From: Oscillospiraceae bacterium
GTDB taxonomy: Bacteria; Bacillota; Clostridia; Oscillospirales; Oscillospiraceae
DNA: 64,000 nucleotides
Assembly (NCBI GenBank): GCA_009783555.1
Contig: WRDH01000004.1
Location: forward strand, 1 to 64,000
Direction: 5' to 3'
Position numbers and translations under genes: made by a program. Of the stretch, positions 52,653-62,032 are shown piece by piece (the stretch's first letter is position 1; the number at the start of each line of letters is the position of its first letter). Below the pieces are notes generated by a model, which worked only from the letters and a program-made list of their open reading frames with translations, had not been told where the DNA came from and did not search any database.

Positions 52653-53876
52653 TTATTCAGCTTTTCCCGTTTGCTCTGAATCAACTTGCTCGTTTGGCAG
52701 GCTTTCAGGTGTTGGTTGTTGTGATAACGTCTCTACCGGTGTGTTTGCCGGTGAAGCAGGATAAGCCGGCGCGGTCGGGTAAGTTGGAGTTGCCGGGTAA
52801 GCCGGAGCAGCGGGGTACATTGGCGCAGTTGGATATGCGGTTGCTTTCGGGGGCATGTTTGCTCTTTTTTTCGCGTATGCACGCATCTTTCTTCTTATTA
52901 TTATCAGAGCGATTATTGCAACTGCGGCAAGGACAATCAAAACCGGTGCAGATACAATCAGCCACAGGAACAGGTTCATGAAGAATCTTCCGATGCCTCT
53001 TAGAGAAGATATGAAACCATCTCTGATTTGCTCCCAGTAGGATGGATTAAATTGCGGCTGTTCCGTATATTCCTCAACTTCTCTTATTGTCAGTGTCATA
53101 GTGCTGAAATCAACTTGCCGTTGCCAGTTATTAAGCGTCGTTGTAAGCCACTCTATTTGATAACGCACATCGGACAAACGTTCTTCAATTGCAATGAGAT
53201 CGGGAATATCATCTGCCTGCGAAAGCATGTTCAGCAAACGTTCTTCCTGTATTATCAATGAGTTTAAGCGTGATTGTGTATCAACAAACTGCGCGGTAAT
53301 ATTATCTGCGCGGCTGCTTTCGTGAACTACATTTCCAAGAACACGAAGCTGCCCGGTCATAGCATTGAGGCTGAGTACCGGAACACGAATGGTGAATGAT
53401 GCATAGCGAAAATCATCCCATCCATGAAATCTTGACGCATAGTTAACACCGCTGATACTTGAATGCTCGATAAACGCACCGTACATCAAAAGCATTGTAT
53501 GTACATTCTCGATAGTTTCGTCGAAATTTAAGGTTTCTATGTCTGCAAAGACAGAGTAAATAATTTTCTCTGCAAGACCCTCTGTAACAGGAGCCGTAAT
53601 GGGAGTGACATTTCCTCCGTCGGACCCGCCTCCTGCAGCAGACCCCCCGTAATCACGTCCGAGGTCTGTGTACATTTCCGCATCATCCATCGCATACATA
53701 GCAATGCTGTCTGACATAACCATTTCTGCCATAGGAGGTGCAGCAGCCGGTGCCGTTGTACCTCCACCACTCAATGCAAAATAGTTACCCGAAGAACTGT
53801 CGGCTCCGCCGGCACATGCTGAGAGAAGTGCAACTGCAAGGGCTACAACGAGTATAATTGATATCCTCTTTTTCAT
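52653..53876 (-). CDS. DUF4349 lipoprotein with YP-rich tail
   Basis: A 407-residue protein. MKKRISIILVVALAVALLSACAGG is a lipoprotein signal with cleavage before the Cys. The DUF4349 domain follows: ADIETLNFDETIENV, FTIRVPVLSLNAMTGQLRVLGNV and VDTQSRLNSLIIQEERLLNML, with a coiled-coil centre, then VDFSTMTLTIRE. A helix at about 311-333 (FLWLIVSAPVLIVLAAVAIIALIII) is followed by RRKMRAYAKKRA and five YP-[TA]-[AT]-P repeats. ATG 53876 has GGAGG upstream. Function is unknown. Confidence 0.88.
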   Translation of the reverse strand: MKKRISIILVVALAVALLSACAGGADSSSGNYFALSGGGTTAPAAAPPMAEMVMSDSIAMYAMDDAEMYTDLGRDYGGSAAGGGSDGGNVTPITAPVTEGLAEKIIYSVFADIETLNFDETIENVHTMLLMYGAFIEHSSISGVNYASRFHGWDDFRYASFTIRVPVLSLNAMTGQLRVLGNVVHESSRADNITAQFVDTQSRLNSLIIQEERLLNMLSQADDIPDLIAIEERLSDVRYQIEWLTTTLNNWQRQVDFSTMTLTIREVEEYTEQPQFNPSYWEQIRDGFISSLRGIGRFFMNLFLWLIVSAPVLIVLAAVAIIALIIIRRKMRAYAKKRANMPPKATAYPTAPMYPAAPAYPATPTYPTAPAYPASPANTPVETLSQQPTPESLPNEQVDSEQTGKAE

Positions 53877-53993
53877 CTTTTTAATCCTCCACAACATCGA
53901 TATTAAGTCGTAATTCAAGGTCCTAAACACTATGACGGATATATAGAAATTTTGTTCCATTTTATTGGATTTTTATTACTATTTTTTCATTTA

Positions 53994-54680
53994 TCATTTG
54001 TCATTTATCAAGTCCGGACGGCGTTCACGTGTTCTCTCAATCGATTGCTGCTTGCGCCACTCGTCTATATTAGCATGATGACCTGACAACAGCACTTCCG
54101 GTACCTTTCTGTCTTTCCAAATCTCCGGGCGGGTATATTGGGGATATTCGAGTAACCCGTTCCAATGACTCTCATCTGTAAAGCACTCTTCATCGGGTAA
54201 AACACCGGGAACTAGGCGGCACACAGCGTCGGCGACCGCCATTGCGGGTATCTCTCCGCCTGTCAGGACAAAATCGCCAATTGATATTTCTTCATCCACA
54301 CACTCTTCGATAAAGCGTTCATCAACACCCTCATATCTTCCGCAAACAATAATTAACCTTTCATGTTCTCGCTGTAAACGCCGTGCATCCTCTTGCTTAA
54401 ATACCTTTCCGCAAGGTGACATGAAAATAGTATGAACCCTATGCCCTGCCTCATCACAAATATGTTTCCAACAATCATAAAGCGGCTGAGCAAGCATTAC
54501 ACAACCGCGACCGCCGCCATAAGGATAGTCATCAACCTGCCGTTGCTTGTTGGTAGTATAATCCCGTATCTGGTGACACTCAATACGAATATAACCACGC
54601 TCCTGCCCGCGCCCCAATATACTTTCGCACAACATATCCCCGACTATATCAGGGAATAATGTCATTATATCAATTCTCAT
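53994..54680 (-). CDS. trmD: tRNA (guanine37-N1)-methyltransferase
   Basis: A 228-residue SPOUT enzyme that methylates G37 to prevent frameshifting. Seen: IDIMTLFPDIV, YGGGRGCVMLAQPL, VCGRYEGVDERFIE and SIGDFVLTGGEIPAMAVADAV (the knot), then DESHWNGLLEYPQYTRP. Its ATG overlaps the rimM stop (TAATG). It is the last gene of the ylxM-ffh-rpsP-khpA-rimM-trmD operon. Confidence 0.97.
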   Translation of the reverse strand: MRIDIMTLFPDIVGDMLCESILGRGQERGYIRIECHQIRDYTTNKQRQVDDYPYGGGRGCVMLAQPLYDCWKHICDEAGHRVHTIFMSPCGKVFKQEDARRLQREHERLIIVCGRYEGVDERFIEECVDEEISIGDFVLTGGEIPAMAVADAVCRLVPGVLPDEECFTDESHWNGLLEYPQYTRPEIWKDRKVPEVLLSGHHANIDEWRKQQSIERTRERRPDLINDK

Positions 54681-55168
54681 TACAACCCCTCAATTAAACG
54701 AATCTTAATAAACCCTTCTTCCAAACTCGTTTCAACAATAAATTCCGGTACAGCAGGTACAAGAATCTCCCTCGCCCCTTTTATAACGTACACGTTATTT
54801 GAAGGCAAAGATAAAATATCTGAAAGAGTACCCAGAGCCTCCCCTGTTTCGTTGTTAACAACTTTCAGACCTATTAGGTCGGTGATAAAGTATCTGCCTT
54901 CTTCGAGTTTCACATCTTCTTTTTTTATCTTGATAATTTTGTTTTTCATCCTAATCGCGGCGTCTATGTCGTCAACGCCCTGCAGGGTTGCGATAACGCA
55001 ACCCTTTTGCACTCTTGAAGATAGTACCTGTACGGGCTTCTCATCGATATAGAAATGCTCAAATTCTGTCAGGAAGCCGGGTGAATCAGCCCATGGCTGC
55101 ACCCTTACCTCGCCTCGATTACCGTGAGTATTTACGATTATGCCCGCCTCTAAAAATCCTGATTTCAT
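54680..55168 (-). CDS. rimM: Ribosome maturation factor RimM
   Basis: A 162-residue protein needed for 16S processing and S19 assembly. The N-terminal beta-barrel has EAGIIVNTHGNRGEVRVQPWADSPGF, and the C-terminal PRC-like domain has LIGLKVVNNETGEALGTLSDI and ILVPAVPEFI. It starts 11 nt after the khpA stop and overlaps trmD by one base. Confidence 0.96.
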   Translation of the reverse strand: MKSGFLEAGIIVNTHGNRGEVRVQPWADSPGFLTEFEHFYIDEKPVQVLSSRVQKGCVIATLQGVDDIDAAIRMKNKIIKIKKEDVKLEEGRYFITDLIGLKVVNNETGEALGTLSDILSLPSNNVYVIKGAREILVPAVPEFIVETSLEEGFIKIRLIEGL

Positions 55169-55179
55169 GAACTATTAAA

Positions 55180-55419
55180 TCAGTCTACGATGTCAACACT
55201 GATGCGTTTACCTTGTCTTGCGGCTACGCTGCGCATTAGTGCCCGGATTTCTTTTGCGATACGCCCTTGACGTCCTATCACCTTGCCCATATCTGAGGCA
55301 TTTACACGCAACTCAAAGACCGTTTCCGTTTCTTCTTCACGTTCGGTGATATTTACTTCGTCGGGATTATCGACAAGGTTTTTTGCGATATATGTCAATA
55401 ACTCCTTCAAATCACTCAT
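55180..55419 (-). CDS. khpA: KH-domain RNA-binding protein KhpA
   Basis: A 79-residue protein. The KH domain has the GXXG loop in [26 protein letters not shown]. KhpA binds RNA with KhpB and affects cell size and sRNA regulation in Firmicutes. ATG 55419 overlaps the end of rpsP by 8 nt, so translation is coupled. Confidence 0.95.
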   Translation of the reverse strand: MSDLKELLTYIAKNLVDNPDEVNITEREEETETVFELRVNASDMGKVIGRQGRIAKEIRALMRSVAARQGKRISVDIVD

Positions 55420-55711
55420 CTTTTTTGCCCTCTGCTTTATCTTCTGCAGCAGCACTCTTTTCAGTACCTGCCGTAGACGCACCCGCTTTCTTTAACAATG
55501 CTCTAACTGTATCTGTCGGTTGTGCACCGTTTTTTATCCAGTATTCTGCACGTTCCATGTCGATTTTGATTTCGGATGGTTGTGTGACCGGATTGTATGT
55601 GCCGATTTCTTCGATACATCTGCCGTCACGCGGAGATTTCGAATCTGCTACTACTACTCTGTAGAAAGGATTCTTTTTCGCGCCCATTCTGCGAAGTCTG
55701 ATTTTTACCAT
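55412..55711 (-). CDS. rpsP: 30S ribosomal protein S16
   Basis: A 99-residue protein. The standard S16 core [41 protein letters not shown] is complete. The last 20 or so residues form an Ala/Lys/Glu-rich tail. ATG 55711 is preceded by a GGAGG site (CCTCC on the plus strand near 55721). Confidence 0.97.
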   Translation of the reverse strand: MVKIRLRRMGAKKNPFYRVVVADSKSPRDGRCIEEIGTYNPVTQPSEIKIDMERAEYWIKNGAQPTDTVRALLKKAGASTAGTEKSAAAEDKAEGKKDE

Positions 55712-55733
55712 TTTTGTTTTTCCTCCAATTATT

Positions 55734-57080
55734 TTACATTCCAAACAAACCTTTTTTACCTTTTCCGCCGAACATTGCGGGTAATTTGCCTTTAGAGATT
55801 TGTTTAGTCATTGCCTGCATAGCTTCAAATTGCTTCAACAATCTGTTTATATCGACAACCGCAGTCCCGCTGCCTGCGGCAATTCGTTTTTTACGGCTGC
55901 TGTTTAGAGCCGAAGGGTTATCACGTTCGTATTGTGTCATGGAGAGAATGATTGCTTCTGTTTTTACCAGTGTACTCTCATCAATTGAAGCACCTGCAAG
56001 AGCTTTTGCGTCCATGCCCGGGAGCATCCCCGCTATATCCGAAAGCCCGCCCATAGACCTGACCTGTGTGAGCTGGTCGTAGTAATCTGACAGTGTAAGC
56101 TTGTTTTTCATCAGCTTCTCTGTCATTTCCTGAGCCTTTTTCTCATCAAAAGCCAGCTCTGCCTTTTCAATAAGCGTCAACACATCGCCCATGCCCAAAA
56201 TTCTTGATGCCATACGGTCGGGGTGAAACGGCTCAATTTGGTCGAGTTTTTCTCCTGTTCCCGAAAACTTTACGGGCTTACCCGTTACAGCTCTGACAGA
56301 CAGTGCTGCGCCACCCCGGGCATCGCCATCCAGCTTGGTTAGAATCACACCATCGATATCGAGCGCGTCATTAAACGCTGTTGCCGCATTTACAGCATCT
56401 TGACCTGTCATAGCATCAACAACAAGTAGTATCTCTGTCGGGTTGACAGCGGCCTTTATCTGCTTCAGCTCATCGACAAGGTCGCTATCAATATGAAGCC
56501 GTCCTGCAGTATCCAGTAAAACGAGGTCATTGCCGTTTTTATTTGCATGAGCTATCGCTGCTTTGGCAATATTTACGGGATTTGCTGTACCCATCTCAAA
56601 CACAGGTATATCAAGTTGCTTTCCAACAGTTTTTAACTGTTCAATTGCAGCGGGTCTGTAAATGTCACATGCAACAAGAAGCGGTTTTTTACTGTTATAC
56701 TTTCTCATATAACCAGCAAGCTTTGCACTGGTTGTTGTTTTACCCGAACCTTGAAGGCCTATCAGCATAAGTATAGTCGGCGGCTTTGATGAAATTGCGA
56801 TTTTGGCATTTTCCGACCCCATGAGTGTACAGAGTTCTTCATTAACTATCTTTATGACCATCTGCGCCGGGGTAAGACTTTCAAGGACATCCTTACCTAC
56901 CGCTCTTGCACTTACAGTGTTGACAAAATCACGTACAACCTTAAACCCGACATCGGCTTCAAGCAAAGCGAGGCGTACCTCACGCATTGCTTCTTTGATA
57001 TCGGCTTCTTTAAGCCGTCCTTTTCCGCGCAGCTTTTTAAACGCGGCATTTAATTTTTCCGATAAGCTTTCAAACGCCAT
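55734..57080 (-). CDS. ffh: Signal recognition particle protein Ffh
   Basis: A 448-residue GTPase for co-translational membrane targeting. The N domain (1-85) is followed by the G domain with [18 protein letters not shown] (P-loop), [11 protein letters not shown] and [15 protein letters not shown], and the methionine-rich M domain with [29 protein letters not shown]. It starts directly after the ylxM stop, the classic pairing. Confidence 0.98.
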   Translation of the reverse strand: MAFESLSEKLNAAFKKLRGKGRLKEADIKEAMREVRLALLEADVGFKVVRDFVNTVSARAVGKDVLESLTPAQMVIKIVNEELCTLMGSENAKIAISSKPPTILMLIGLQGSGKTTTSAKLAGYMRKYNSKKPLLVACDIYRPAAIEQLKTVGKQLDIPVFEMGTANPVNIAKAAIAHANKNGNDLVLLDTAGRLHIDSDLVDELKQIKAAVNPTEILLVVDAMTGQDAVNAATAFNDALDIDGVILTKLDGDARGGAALSVRAVTGKPVKFSGTGEKLDQIEPFHPDRMASRILGMGDVLTLIEKAELAFDEKKAQEMTEKLMKNKLTLSDYYDQLTQVRSMGGLSDIAGMLPGMDAKALAGASIDESTLVKTEAIILSMTQYERDNPSALNSSRKKRIAAGSGTAVVDINRLLKQFEAMQAMTKQISKGKLPAMFGGKGKKGLFGM

Positions 57081-57398
57081 TTATGTATTTTTCTCCAGTT
57101 GAAAATAACTAAGCACTGCGGGATGGACTTTCTCACCGTTTGTAATCGACTGTTCCAATATAGAACGTGTTTCAAACCACTTCTGAAAAATCCCTGTTTT
57201 TTTCTCAAACCGAACAAGAGTCTTTTCAGCTCGCATTATAATGTCGTAAACACCCTGTTTGGAAATCCCTGCACTCTCCGCAATCTCGGACAAAGACAAA
57301 TCCTCATTGTGGTACAGGTCGTAATACTCATGCTGTTTTTCTGTGAGCATATCACCAAAAAAATCAAACAACATTGTGTTTTTTAGTGTTTCGTCCAT
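57081..57398 (-). CDS. ylxM: YlxM-type SRP accessory protein (UPF0122)
   Basis: A 105-residue sigma-like helix-turn-helix protein: LTEKQHEYYDLYHNEDLSLSEIAESAGISKQGVYDIIMRAEKTLVRFEKKTGIF. YlxM binds SRP components and stimulates FtsY/Ffh activity in streptococci. It is the first gene of the operon leading to trmD. Confidence 0.95.
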   Translation of the reverse strand: MDETLKNTMLFDFFGDMLTEKQHEYYDLYHNEDLSLSEIAESAGISKQGVYDIIMRAEKTLVRFEKKTGIFQKWFETRSILEQSITNGEKVHPAVLSYFQLEKNT

Positions 57399-57427
57399 CT
57401 AGCACTCCGTAAAGTATAAATACTTAA

Positions 57428-57466
57428 CACCCAAACATAATAAACTATGTATTGGGTGCTTGTCAA
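57428..57466 (-). promoter_or_regulatory. Promoter of the ylxM-ffh-rpsP-khpA-rimM-trmD operon
   Basis: On the minus strand TTGACA (57461-57466) and TATTAT (57437-57442), spacer 18 nt. A 7-bp inverted repeat, CACCCAA (57428-57434) with TTGGGTG (57452-57458), brackets the -10 box and could be a regulator site. Confidence 0.68.
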
Positions 57467-57495
57467 GAGGGAATTTTACATAGGAGTAAGTAACA

Positions 57496-58389
57496 TCAAC
57501 TCTTCCTCTCTGCCAGCACATTTGCGAGCCAGATGAGAAATTCTGTGTTTTCGAAGTTGTCTTTCAATACTGATATCGCTTTGTTGGTTTCTTTGTTTAT
57601 CATTTTTTCGCATGCTTCAATACCGAGTAAGGATGCAAATGTTGATTTGTCATTTTCGATGTCGGAGCCTATTGGTTTTCCGAGTTCCTCTGCTGTTGCA
57701 ATGCAATCAAGCACATCATCACGTACTTGAAATGCGAGTCCTATTGCTTGTGAATATGCATCTGCAGCCTCTATCTGTGCCTTTGAACCGCCCCCTGCTA
57801 TGACTCCGAGCCTTGCTGCCGCCGATATCAGAGCCGCGGTTTTCATTGAGTATAGTTCCAGTATCTCATCTATTGTCAGGTGCCAGCCTTCACCCGATAA
57901 GTCAAGGTATTGCCCTCCGCATATCCCATGCGCTCCTGCAGCGTGTGCAAGAATTCTGACCATTTCGATGATTGATTCCGCAGGTAACGGGGAGCAGCTG
58001 AGCGTTTCAAATGCCGCCGCTTGCAATGCATCCCCTGCCAGTGTTGCCGTAAACTCACCGTATTTAATATGATTTGACGGTTTGCCGCGCCTCATATCAT
58101 CACCATCCATGATTGGTAAATCATCATGGATTAATGTATATGTGTGCAGCAACTCAATCGCACAAGCTGCGTCCAGTGCGTCTTCCAATCTTCCCCCGAC
58201 TGCCTCACAAAATTTCATGCATATAATTGCTCTGACACGTTTTCCGCCCTCAAGCAAGCTGTAACGCATTGATTCAACCAATGTCGCATAGCTTGAGCCG
58301 GCTTCGGTAAACAACTCACGAAGCCTGTCTTCGACAATATCACGACCGTATTCCATCTCACGGATCATGTCATTGTTGTCTCTATTCAT
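57496..58389 (-). CDS. ispA: Polyprenyl synthase (farnesyl diphosphate synthase)
   Basis: A 297-residue enzyme. The first Asp-rich motif is HDDLPIMDGDDMRRGKPSNH and the second is QVRDDVLDC. GGKRVRAIICM and HTYTLIHDDLP are also typical of the short-chain IspA group. It makes C15 (or C20) diphosphates for quinones and undecaprenyl phosphate. No clear ribosome site precedes ATG 58389, and a 12-bp stem ends 5 nt upstream of it. Downstream ATGs at 58368 and 58356 are possible starts. Confidence 0.93.
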   Translation of the reverse strand: MNRDNNDMIREMEYGRDIVEDRLRELFTEAGSSYATLVESMRYSLLEGGKRVRAIICMKFCEAVGGRLEDALDAACAIELLHTYTLIHDDLPIMDGDDMRRGKPSNHIKYGEFTATLAGDALQAAAFETLSCSPLPAESIIEMVRILAHAAGAHGICGGQYLDLSGEGWHLTIDEILELYSMKTAALISAAARLGVIAGGGSKAQIEAADAYSQAIGLAFQVRDDVLDCIATAEELGKPIGSDIENDKSTFASLLGIEACEKMINKETNKAISVLKDNFENTEFLIWLANVLAERKS

Positions 58390-58394
58390 CGACT

Positions 58395-58457
58395 AAAAGA
58401 CCATTCCTTTCGTTTTACATCAGGCACAAATAGATCATTAATAAAGAATGGTCTTTT
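58395..58457 (-). promoter_or_regulatory. 12-bp inverted repeat abutting the ispA start
   Basis: AAAAGACCATTC (58395-58406) and GAATGGTCTTTT (58446-58457) pair perfectly. The stem sits where the ispA ribosome site should be, between xseB and ispA. It is either a terminator or an element that hides the start region. Confidence 0.5.
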
Positions 58458-58531
58458 CGTGCATCTGTTTCGGTTTCCGCCAAAGGCGGGGAGAAATTGG
58501 CACATTCCCCGTATTGGCGTGATTTATCACG

Positions 58532-58753
58532 CTAATACTCCTTTGGTTGTTCGTCGCCGATTGCCGTTTGTAAGCGCACAACAATTTGCTCTGCTTTGTC
58601 GAGCATTGTTCCGCATGTTTCGATGAGTTTTACGCCTTCCTCAAACAAAGAAAGTGATTTTTCCAGCTCCGCATCCCCTTTTTCGAGTGATGTAACTATC
58701 TCGTCGATTCTTGCGACGGCTTGCTCGAAAGTCATATCAATTTTTTTATCCAT
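58532..58753 (-). CDS. xseB: Exodeoxyribonuclease VII small subunit
   Basis: A 73-residue helical protein: MTFEQAVARIDEIVTSLEKGDAELEKSLSLFEEGVKLIETC is the full XseB pattern. ATG 58753 is preferred, with AGGGG 9 nt upstream. It forms the exonuclease with XseA, which is encoded just upstream. Confidence 0.95.
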   Translation of the reverse strand: MDKKIDMTFEQAVARIDEIVTSLEKGDAELEKSLSLFEEGVKLIETCGTMLDKAEQIVVRLQTAIGDEQPKEY

Positions 58754-58797
58754 TTTCTTCATCCCCTGTCCTTCGGACTGCCTGTTTTTGAGCTATA

Positions 58798-59988
58798 CTA
58801 TTCTGCGATACATGTTATTTCGTCTTGTTTTAATCTGATTGTCAATCTGTCGCCTGTCGATACGTCTCCGGCGGATTTAACGACTGTTCCGTCTGCACGT
58901 TTTGCTATTGCGTAGCCTCTCCCCAATACTTTCAGCGGACTCATTGCATCCAGAGATGCCGCAAGGCGTGCGTAGCGTTCCCGTTTTCTATAGATTTGCC
59001 CTTGCATTGCCGACAAAACTCTTTCCGTACATCTGTCAATTTGGATTCGTCTATCTTCGATGTAATATTTTGGGCTTTGGAGGACACGTTTGTCCGATAC
59101 ACTTGCCAGTTTTTGTCTGCGTATCTTTATATCCCGGCTTATTGCCTGTTGCATTCGCATATCTGCCGACTTTATTGAGTTAAATACTTCAAGTTTATCG
59201 GGAACAGCAATTTCTGCGGCATTTGATGGTGTCGCTGCTCTGACATCTGCGACAAAGTCTGCGATAGTAACATCAGGCTCATGTCCGACGGCTGAGATTA
59301 CCGGTATTTCCGATGCGAAAATTGCTCTTGCCACACGCTCATCGTTAAATGCCCACAGATCCTCTATTGAACCGCCGCCCCGCCCTGTTATTATCAAGTC
59401 CGCGATGTTATTGGCATTTACATACTTAATTGCGTCAACTATTTCAGGAGGTGCTTCAACACCTTGCACCCTGACGGGGAACACGGCTACTTTCGTCATA
59501 GGCCAGCGGCTTCCGAGTACTCTTATTATATCTTGAACCGCAGCACCCGCCGATGATGTTATCACTGCTATTGTTTTCGGATATTCCGGAAGCGGCTTTT
59601 TATACCGCTCATCAAACAACCCCTCTTGCAGCAACTTTTCTTTTAACTGCTCAAATGCAACGTACAAATCGCCTACTCCGTCCGGGGTCATTTCATTAAC
59701 ATACAGTTGATATAGTCCATCCCGCGGAAATACCGCTACCCTTCCGAACGCAACAACGCTCATTCCATTTTCCGGTTTATACCGCATTTTTGATGCACTG
59801 CCTTTGAACATGACACATTTGAGTATGCCTTCTGCATCCTTCATTGTGAAATAATGATGTCCTGACGGGTATGCCTTGTAATTAGACAACTCGCCTTTGA
59901 CATACACGCTTGCCAGCTCATAGTCGGAATCAAGAAGTCGCTTTATGTAGTTGTTAAGTTCGGTAATTGTATATATTTTATCAGCCAT
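58798..59988 (-). CDS. xseA: Exodeoxyribonuclease VII large subunit
   Basis: A 396-residue protein. The N-terminal OB fold (TITELNNYIKRLLDSDYELASVYVKGELSNYKAYPSGHHYFTMKD) is followed by the catalytic region with IAVITSSAGAAVQDI, ITGRGGGSIEDLWAFNDE and SAVGHEPDVTIADFVADVRAATPSNAAE, then a coiled coil and GRGYAIAKRADGTVV. It degrades single-stranded DNA. Spacing to xseB is 44 nt. Confidence 0.97.
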   Translation of the reverse strand: MADKIYTITELNNYIKRLLDSDYELASVYVKGELSNYKAYPSGHHYFTMKDAEGILKCVMFKGSASKMRYKPENGMSVVAFGRVAVFPRDGLYQLYVNEMTPDGVGDLYVAFEQLKEKLLQEGLFDERYKKPLPEYPKTIAVITSSAGAAVQDIIRVLGSRWPMTKVAVFPVRVQGVEAPPEIVDAIKYVNANNIADLIITGRGGGSIEDLWAFNDERVARAIFASEIPVISAVGHEPDVTIADFVADVRAATPSNAAEIAVPDKLEVFNSIKSADMRMQQAISRDIKIRRQKLASVSDKRVLQSPKYYIEDRRIQIDRCTERVLSAMQGQIYRKRERYARLAASLDAMSPLKVLGRGYAIAKRADGTVVKSAGDVSTGDRLTIRLKQDEITCIAE

Positions 59989-60004
59989 CCAAGTCCTTAA
60001 CTTT

Positions 60005-60463
60005 CTATTTTATGCTTTCAACTTTCTCACCACGCGAAAAACTACCCAAAATCCCGTTAATAAATGAAACTGTTTCCGGCGGTTCATAGTGCTTTGCCAT
60101 CTCCACCGCTTCATTAATTGATGCGCTGTCGGGGATATCGGGCATATATAAAACCTCGTACATTGCTAGCTTCATAATTGCCACTGCTGTTCTTGATATT
60201 CGGTTAAACTTCCATCCTACCGCGTACTTTTCTATGTATCCGTCAAGCTCTGCCGAGTGTTCCGATATGCCTGTAACCAACCGCTTTATATACTTCAGTT
60301 GCGTTTCGTCCGGTCTGCTTTCGTAAAGCTCATCTTCCGTCTTCAGAGAGTCATAGTATTCCTCATCAAAGGCTTGAGTTAAAAGCATCGCCGGGTCAGT
60401 CGGATTTTCTGACACGGCAAAGCATAATCTTGCAGCTATTTCTCTCGCTACGGTTCTTTTCAT
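60005..60463 (-). CDS. nusB: Transcription antitermination factor NusB
   Basis: A 152-residue all-helical protein: MKRTVAREIAARLCFA at the start, then WKFNRISRTAVAIMKLAMYEVLYMPDIPDSASINEAVEMAKHYEPPETVSFINGIL, the conserved core. It acts with NusE in rRNA antitermination. ATG 60463 overlaps the asp23 stop by 4 nt. Confidence 0.95.
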   Translation of the reverse strand: MKRTVAREIAARLCFAVSENPTDPAMLLTQAFDEEYYDSLKTEDELYESRPDETQLKYIKRLVTGISEHSAELDGYIEKYAVGWKFNRISRTAVAIMKLAMYEVLYMPDIPDSASINEAVEMAKHYEPPETVSFINGILGSFSRGEKVESIK

Positions 60464-60843
60464 GTTGTCGGCTTCGCTTTTTTGATTGATACACCGCAAA
60501 TATGGACGTTTACCGCAGTGACTTTTGCACCTACTGCTTCTTCGATTGCCGATTTAACGGCATTTTGCACTGCTGTCCCTACTTCATTGACCGCATATCC
60601 CAGTTTTGCAATAAAATGTACATCAACAGAAACATTATCTCCATCGATGTTTATTTTTATTCCTTTTGATATTCCTTTTTTCCCGCTCACCGTAGTCAGT
60701 TCCCTGCCCGGTGATTGATACAGTCCGTAGACTCCTTCAATGTCAACTGCTGCAGACGCTGCAATAACCGCAACAACATTCTGACATATGTTGATGCTGC
60801 CCTTATCATCAGAGCTTTTAATGTATCCTTTACTTTCCGGCAT
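60460..60843 (-). CDS. Asp23/Gls24 family envelope stress protein
   Basis: A 127-residue protein. Typical features: INICQNVVAVIAASAAVDIEGVYGL, DNVSVDVHFIAKLGYAVNEVGTAVQNAVKSAIEEAVGAKVTAVNVHICGV. This family sits ahead of nusB in most Clostridia, as here. ATG 60843 has AGGAG 8 nt upstream. Confidence 0.95.
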   Translation of the reverse strand: MPESKGYIKSSDDKGSINICQNVVAVIAASAAVDIEGVYGLYQSPGRELTTVSGKKGISKGIKINIDGDNVSVDVHFIAKLGYAVNEVGTAVQNAVKSAIEEAVGAKVTAVNVHICGVSIKKAKPTT

Positions 60844-60940
60844 ATTCGTTACTCCTGACTTATTCAATTGATGGTTTTTACTTTTGAAAGTATATCACAA
60901 CCGCAATACAACTTTCAACTTTCAATTTAAAAGTTTATTC

Positions 60941-61783
60941 TTACCGCAAGCGTTTAATACGCGTCATGATGTCATTTCGCATGTCGTCAAGATGCCTCCC
61001 GAGAAATCCTGCTACATCAGGGTTATCAATCAGTTCGGTGATGTCCATTCCATAGGAGCAGGAGTTTGTTGTATCAACTGCATGTGAGTCAAGGAAAGTT
61101 GCATTAGCCCGACGGCGGCCGAGTGCAGCTAAGTCATAGCGTTTGCCTCCGGCGCATTGGGAAACGAAAACCGATAGCAACTGCTTTGCAATCTCCGGTT
61201 CGGATGCGGTGTCAAAGATCACTTTTGCTTCATCACCAAGCCAGTCGAGTCCGCGCCAGACTTCAAGCGCATAGATTTTTTTCGGCTGTACTTCTTTTGG
61301 TAATAAGCGGACTGCCTCCAGAACACGCAGCATGACACCGACATGAGTATCATGCTTATCCGCCGGATTGTGAGTGAAAATGATTTCCGGTGTACAAGCT
61401 TTTATTAATTCAACCAATTCAGCAGTACATGCTCCGTCACCGGGAAATTTAACCGCATTGCTTGGATAACCCAGTTGAAACATCACGGAATACTTGCCGA
61501 TTGCAGCGGCGGCATCCTGCTCCCTTGCCCGTACCTTTTGCATTTCCTCATCAGTCATTGATGCAAACTCACCGTCACGCGGGGAACCTGCTCCGTCGGT
61601 AATGACTACTGCACTAAACCATTTATTTTCGTCAGAAAAACATTCGGTAATTGCACCATAAGACATAATTTCCACATCGTCTTGATGAGCTGCTATACAA
61701 AGATGCGTAGTCCTTTTTATGGCATTTTGAAGATTAGTTCCATCGGGAACAAAAATACGGCTCTTTTTATGTTTCAATTTCAC
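60941..61783 (-). CDS. PIG-L/LmbE family deacetylase
   Basis: A 280-residue zinc enzyme. The metal motif AAHQDDVEIMSYGAI holds the HxDD site, ITDGAGSPRDGEF follows, and FTHNPADKHDTHVGV carries the third metal ligand. Members remove acetyl groups from N-acetylglucosamine-type substrates. GTG 61783 is used because AGGAGG lies 6 nt before it. It stands between asp23 and tRNA-Leu. Confidence 0.92.
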   Translation of the reverse strand: MKLKHKKSRIFVPDGTNLQNAIKRTTHLCIAAHQDDVEIMSYGAITECFSDENKWFSAVVITDGAGSPRDGEFASMTDEEMQKVRAREQDAAAAIGKYSVMFQLGYPSNAVKFPGDGACTAELVELIKACTPEIIFTHNPADKHDTHVGVMLRVLEAVRLLPKEVQPKKIYALEVWRGLDWLGDEAKVIFDTASEPEIAKQLLSVFVSQCAGGKRYDLAALGRRRANATFLDSHAVDTTNSCSYGMDITELIDNPDVAGFLGRHLDDMRNDIMTRIKRLR

Positions 61784-61897
61784 AAAAGACCTCCTGTATG
61801 TCTGCACCGGCAGGACGATAAATCAGAATGTGTATTTTTGTGTGTGCGCACAGTATACAGCAAGCCCCCAAAGCCTTGCGGCTCTAGGGGTTGCAGG

Positions 61898-61983
61898 TGG
61901 TGCGCGAGAAGGGACTTGAACCCCCACGCCCGGAGGACACATGGCCCTCAACCATGCCTGTCTACCAGTTCCAGCACTCGCGC
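61898..61983 (-). tRNA. tRNA-Leu (anticodon GAG)
   Basis: Eighty-six nt with encoded CCA. The acceptor GCGCGAG pairs with CTCGCGC, the anticodon stem CATGG/CCATG with loop TTGAGGG gives GAG, a long variable arm marks a class II tRNA, and the T loop is TTCAAGT. Confidence 0.95.
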
Positions 61984-62032
61984 AATTCCGAGGCTAGTAT
62001 ACCTGCCGAAAAAGCTTTTGTCAACGGAAAGC

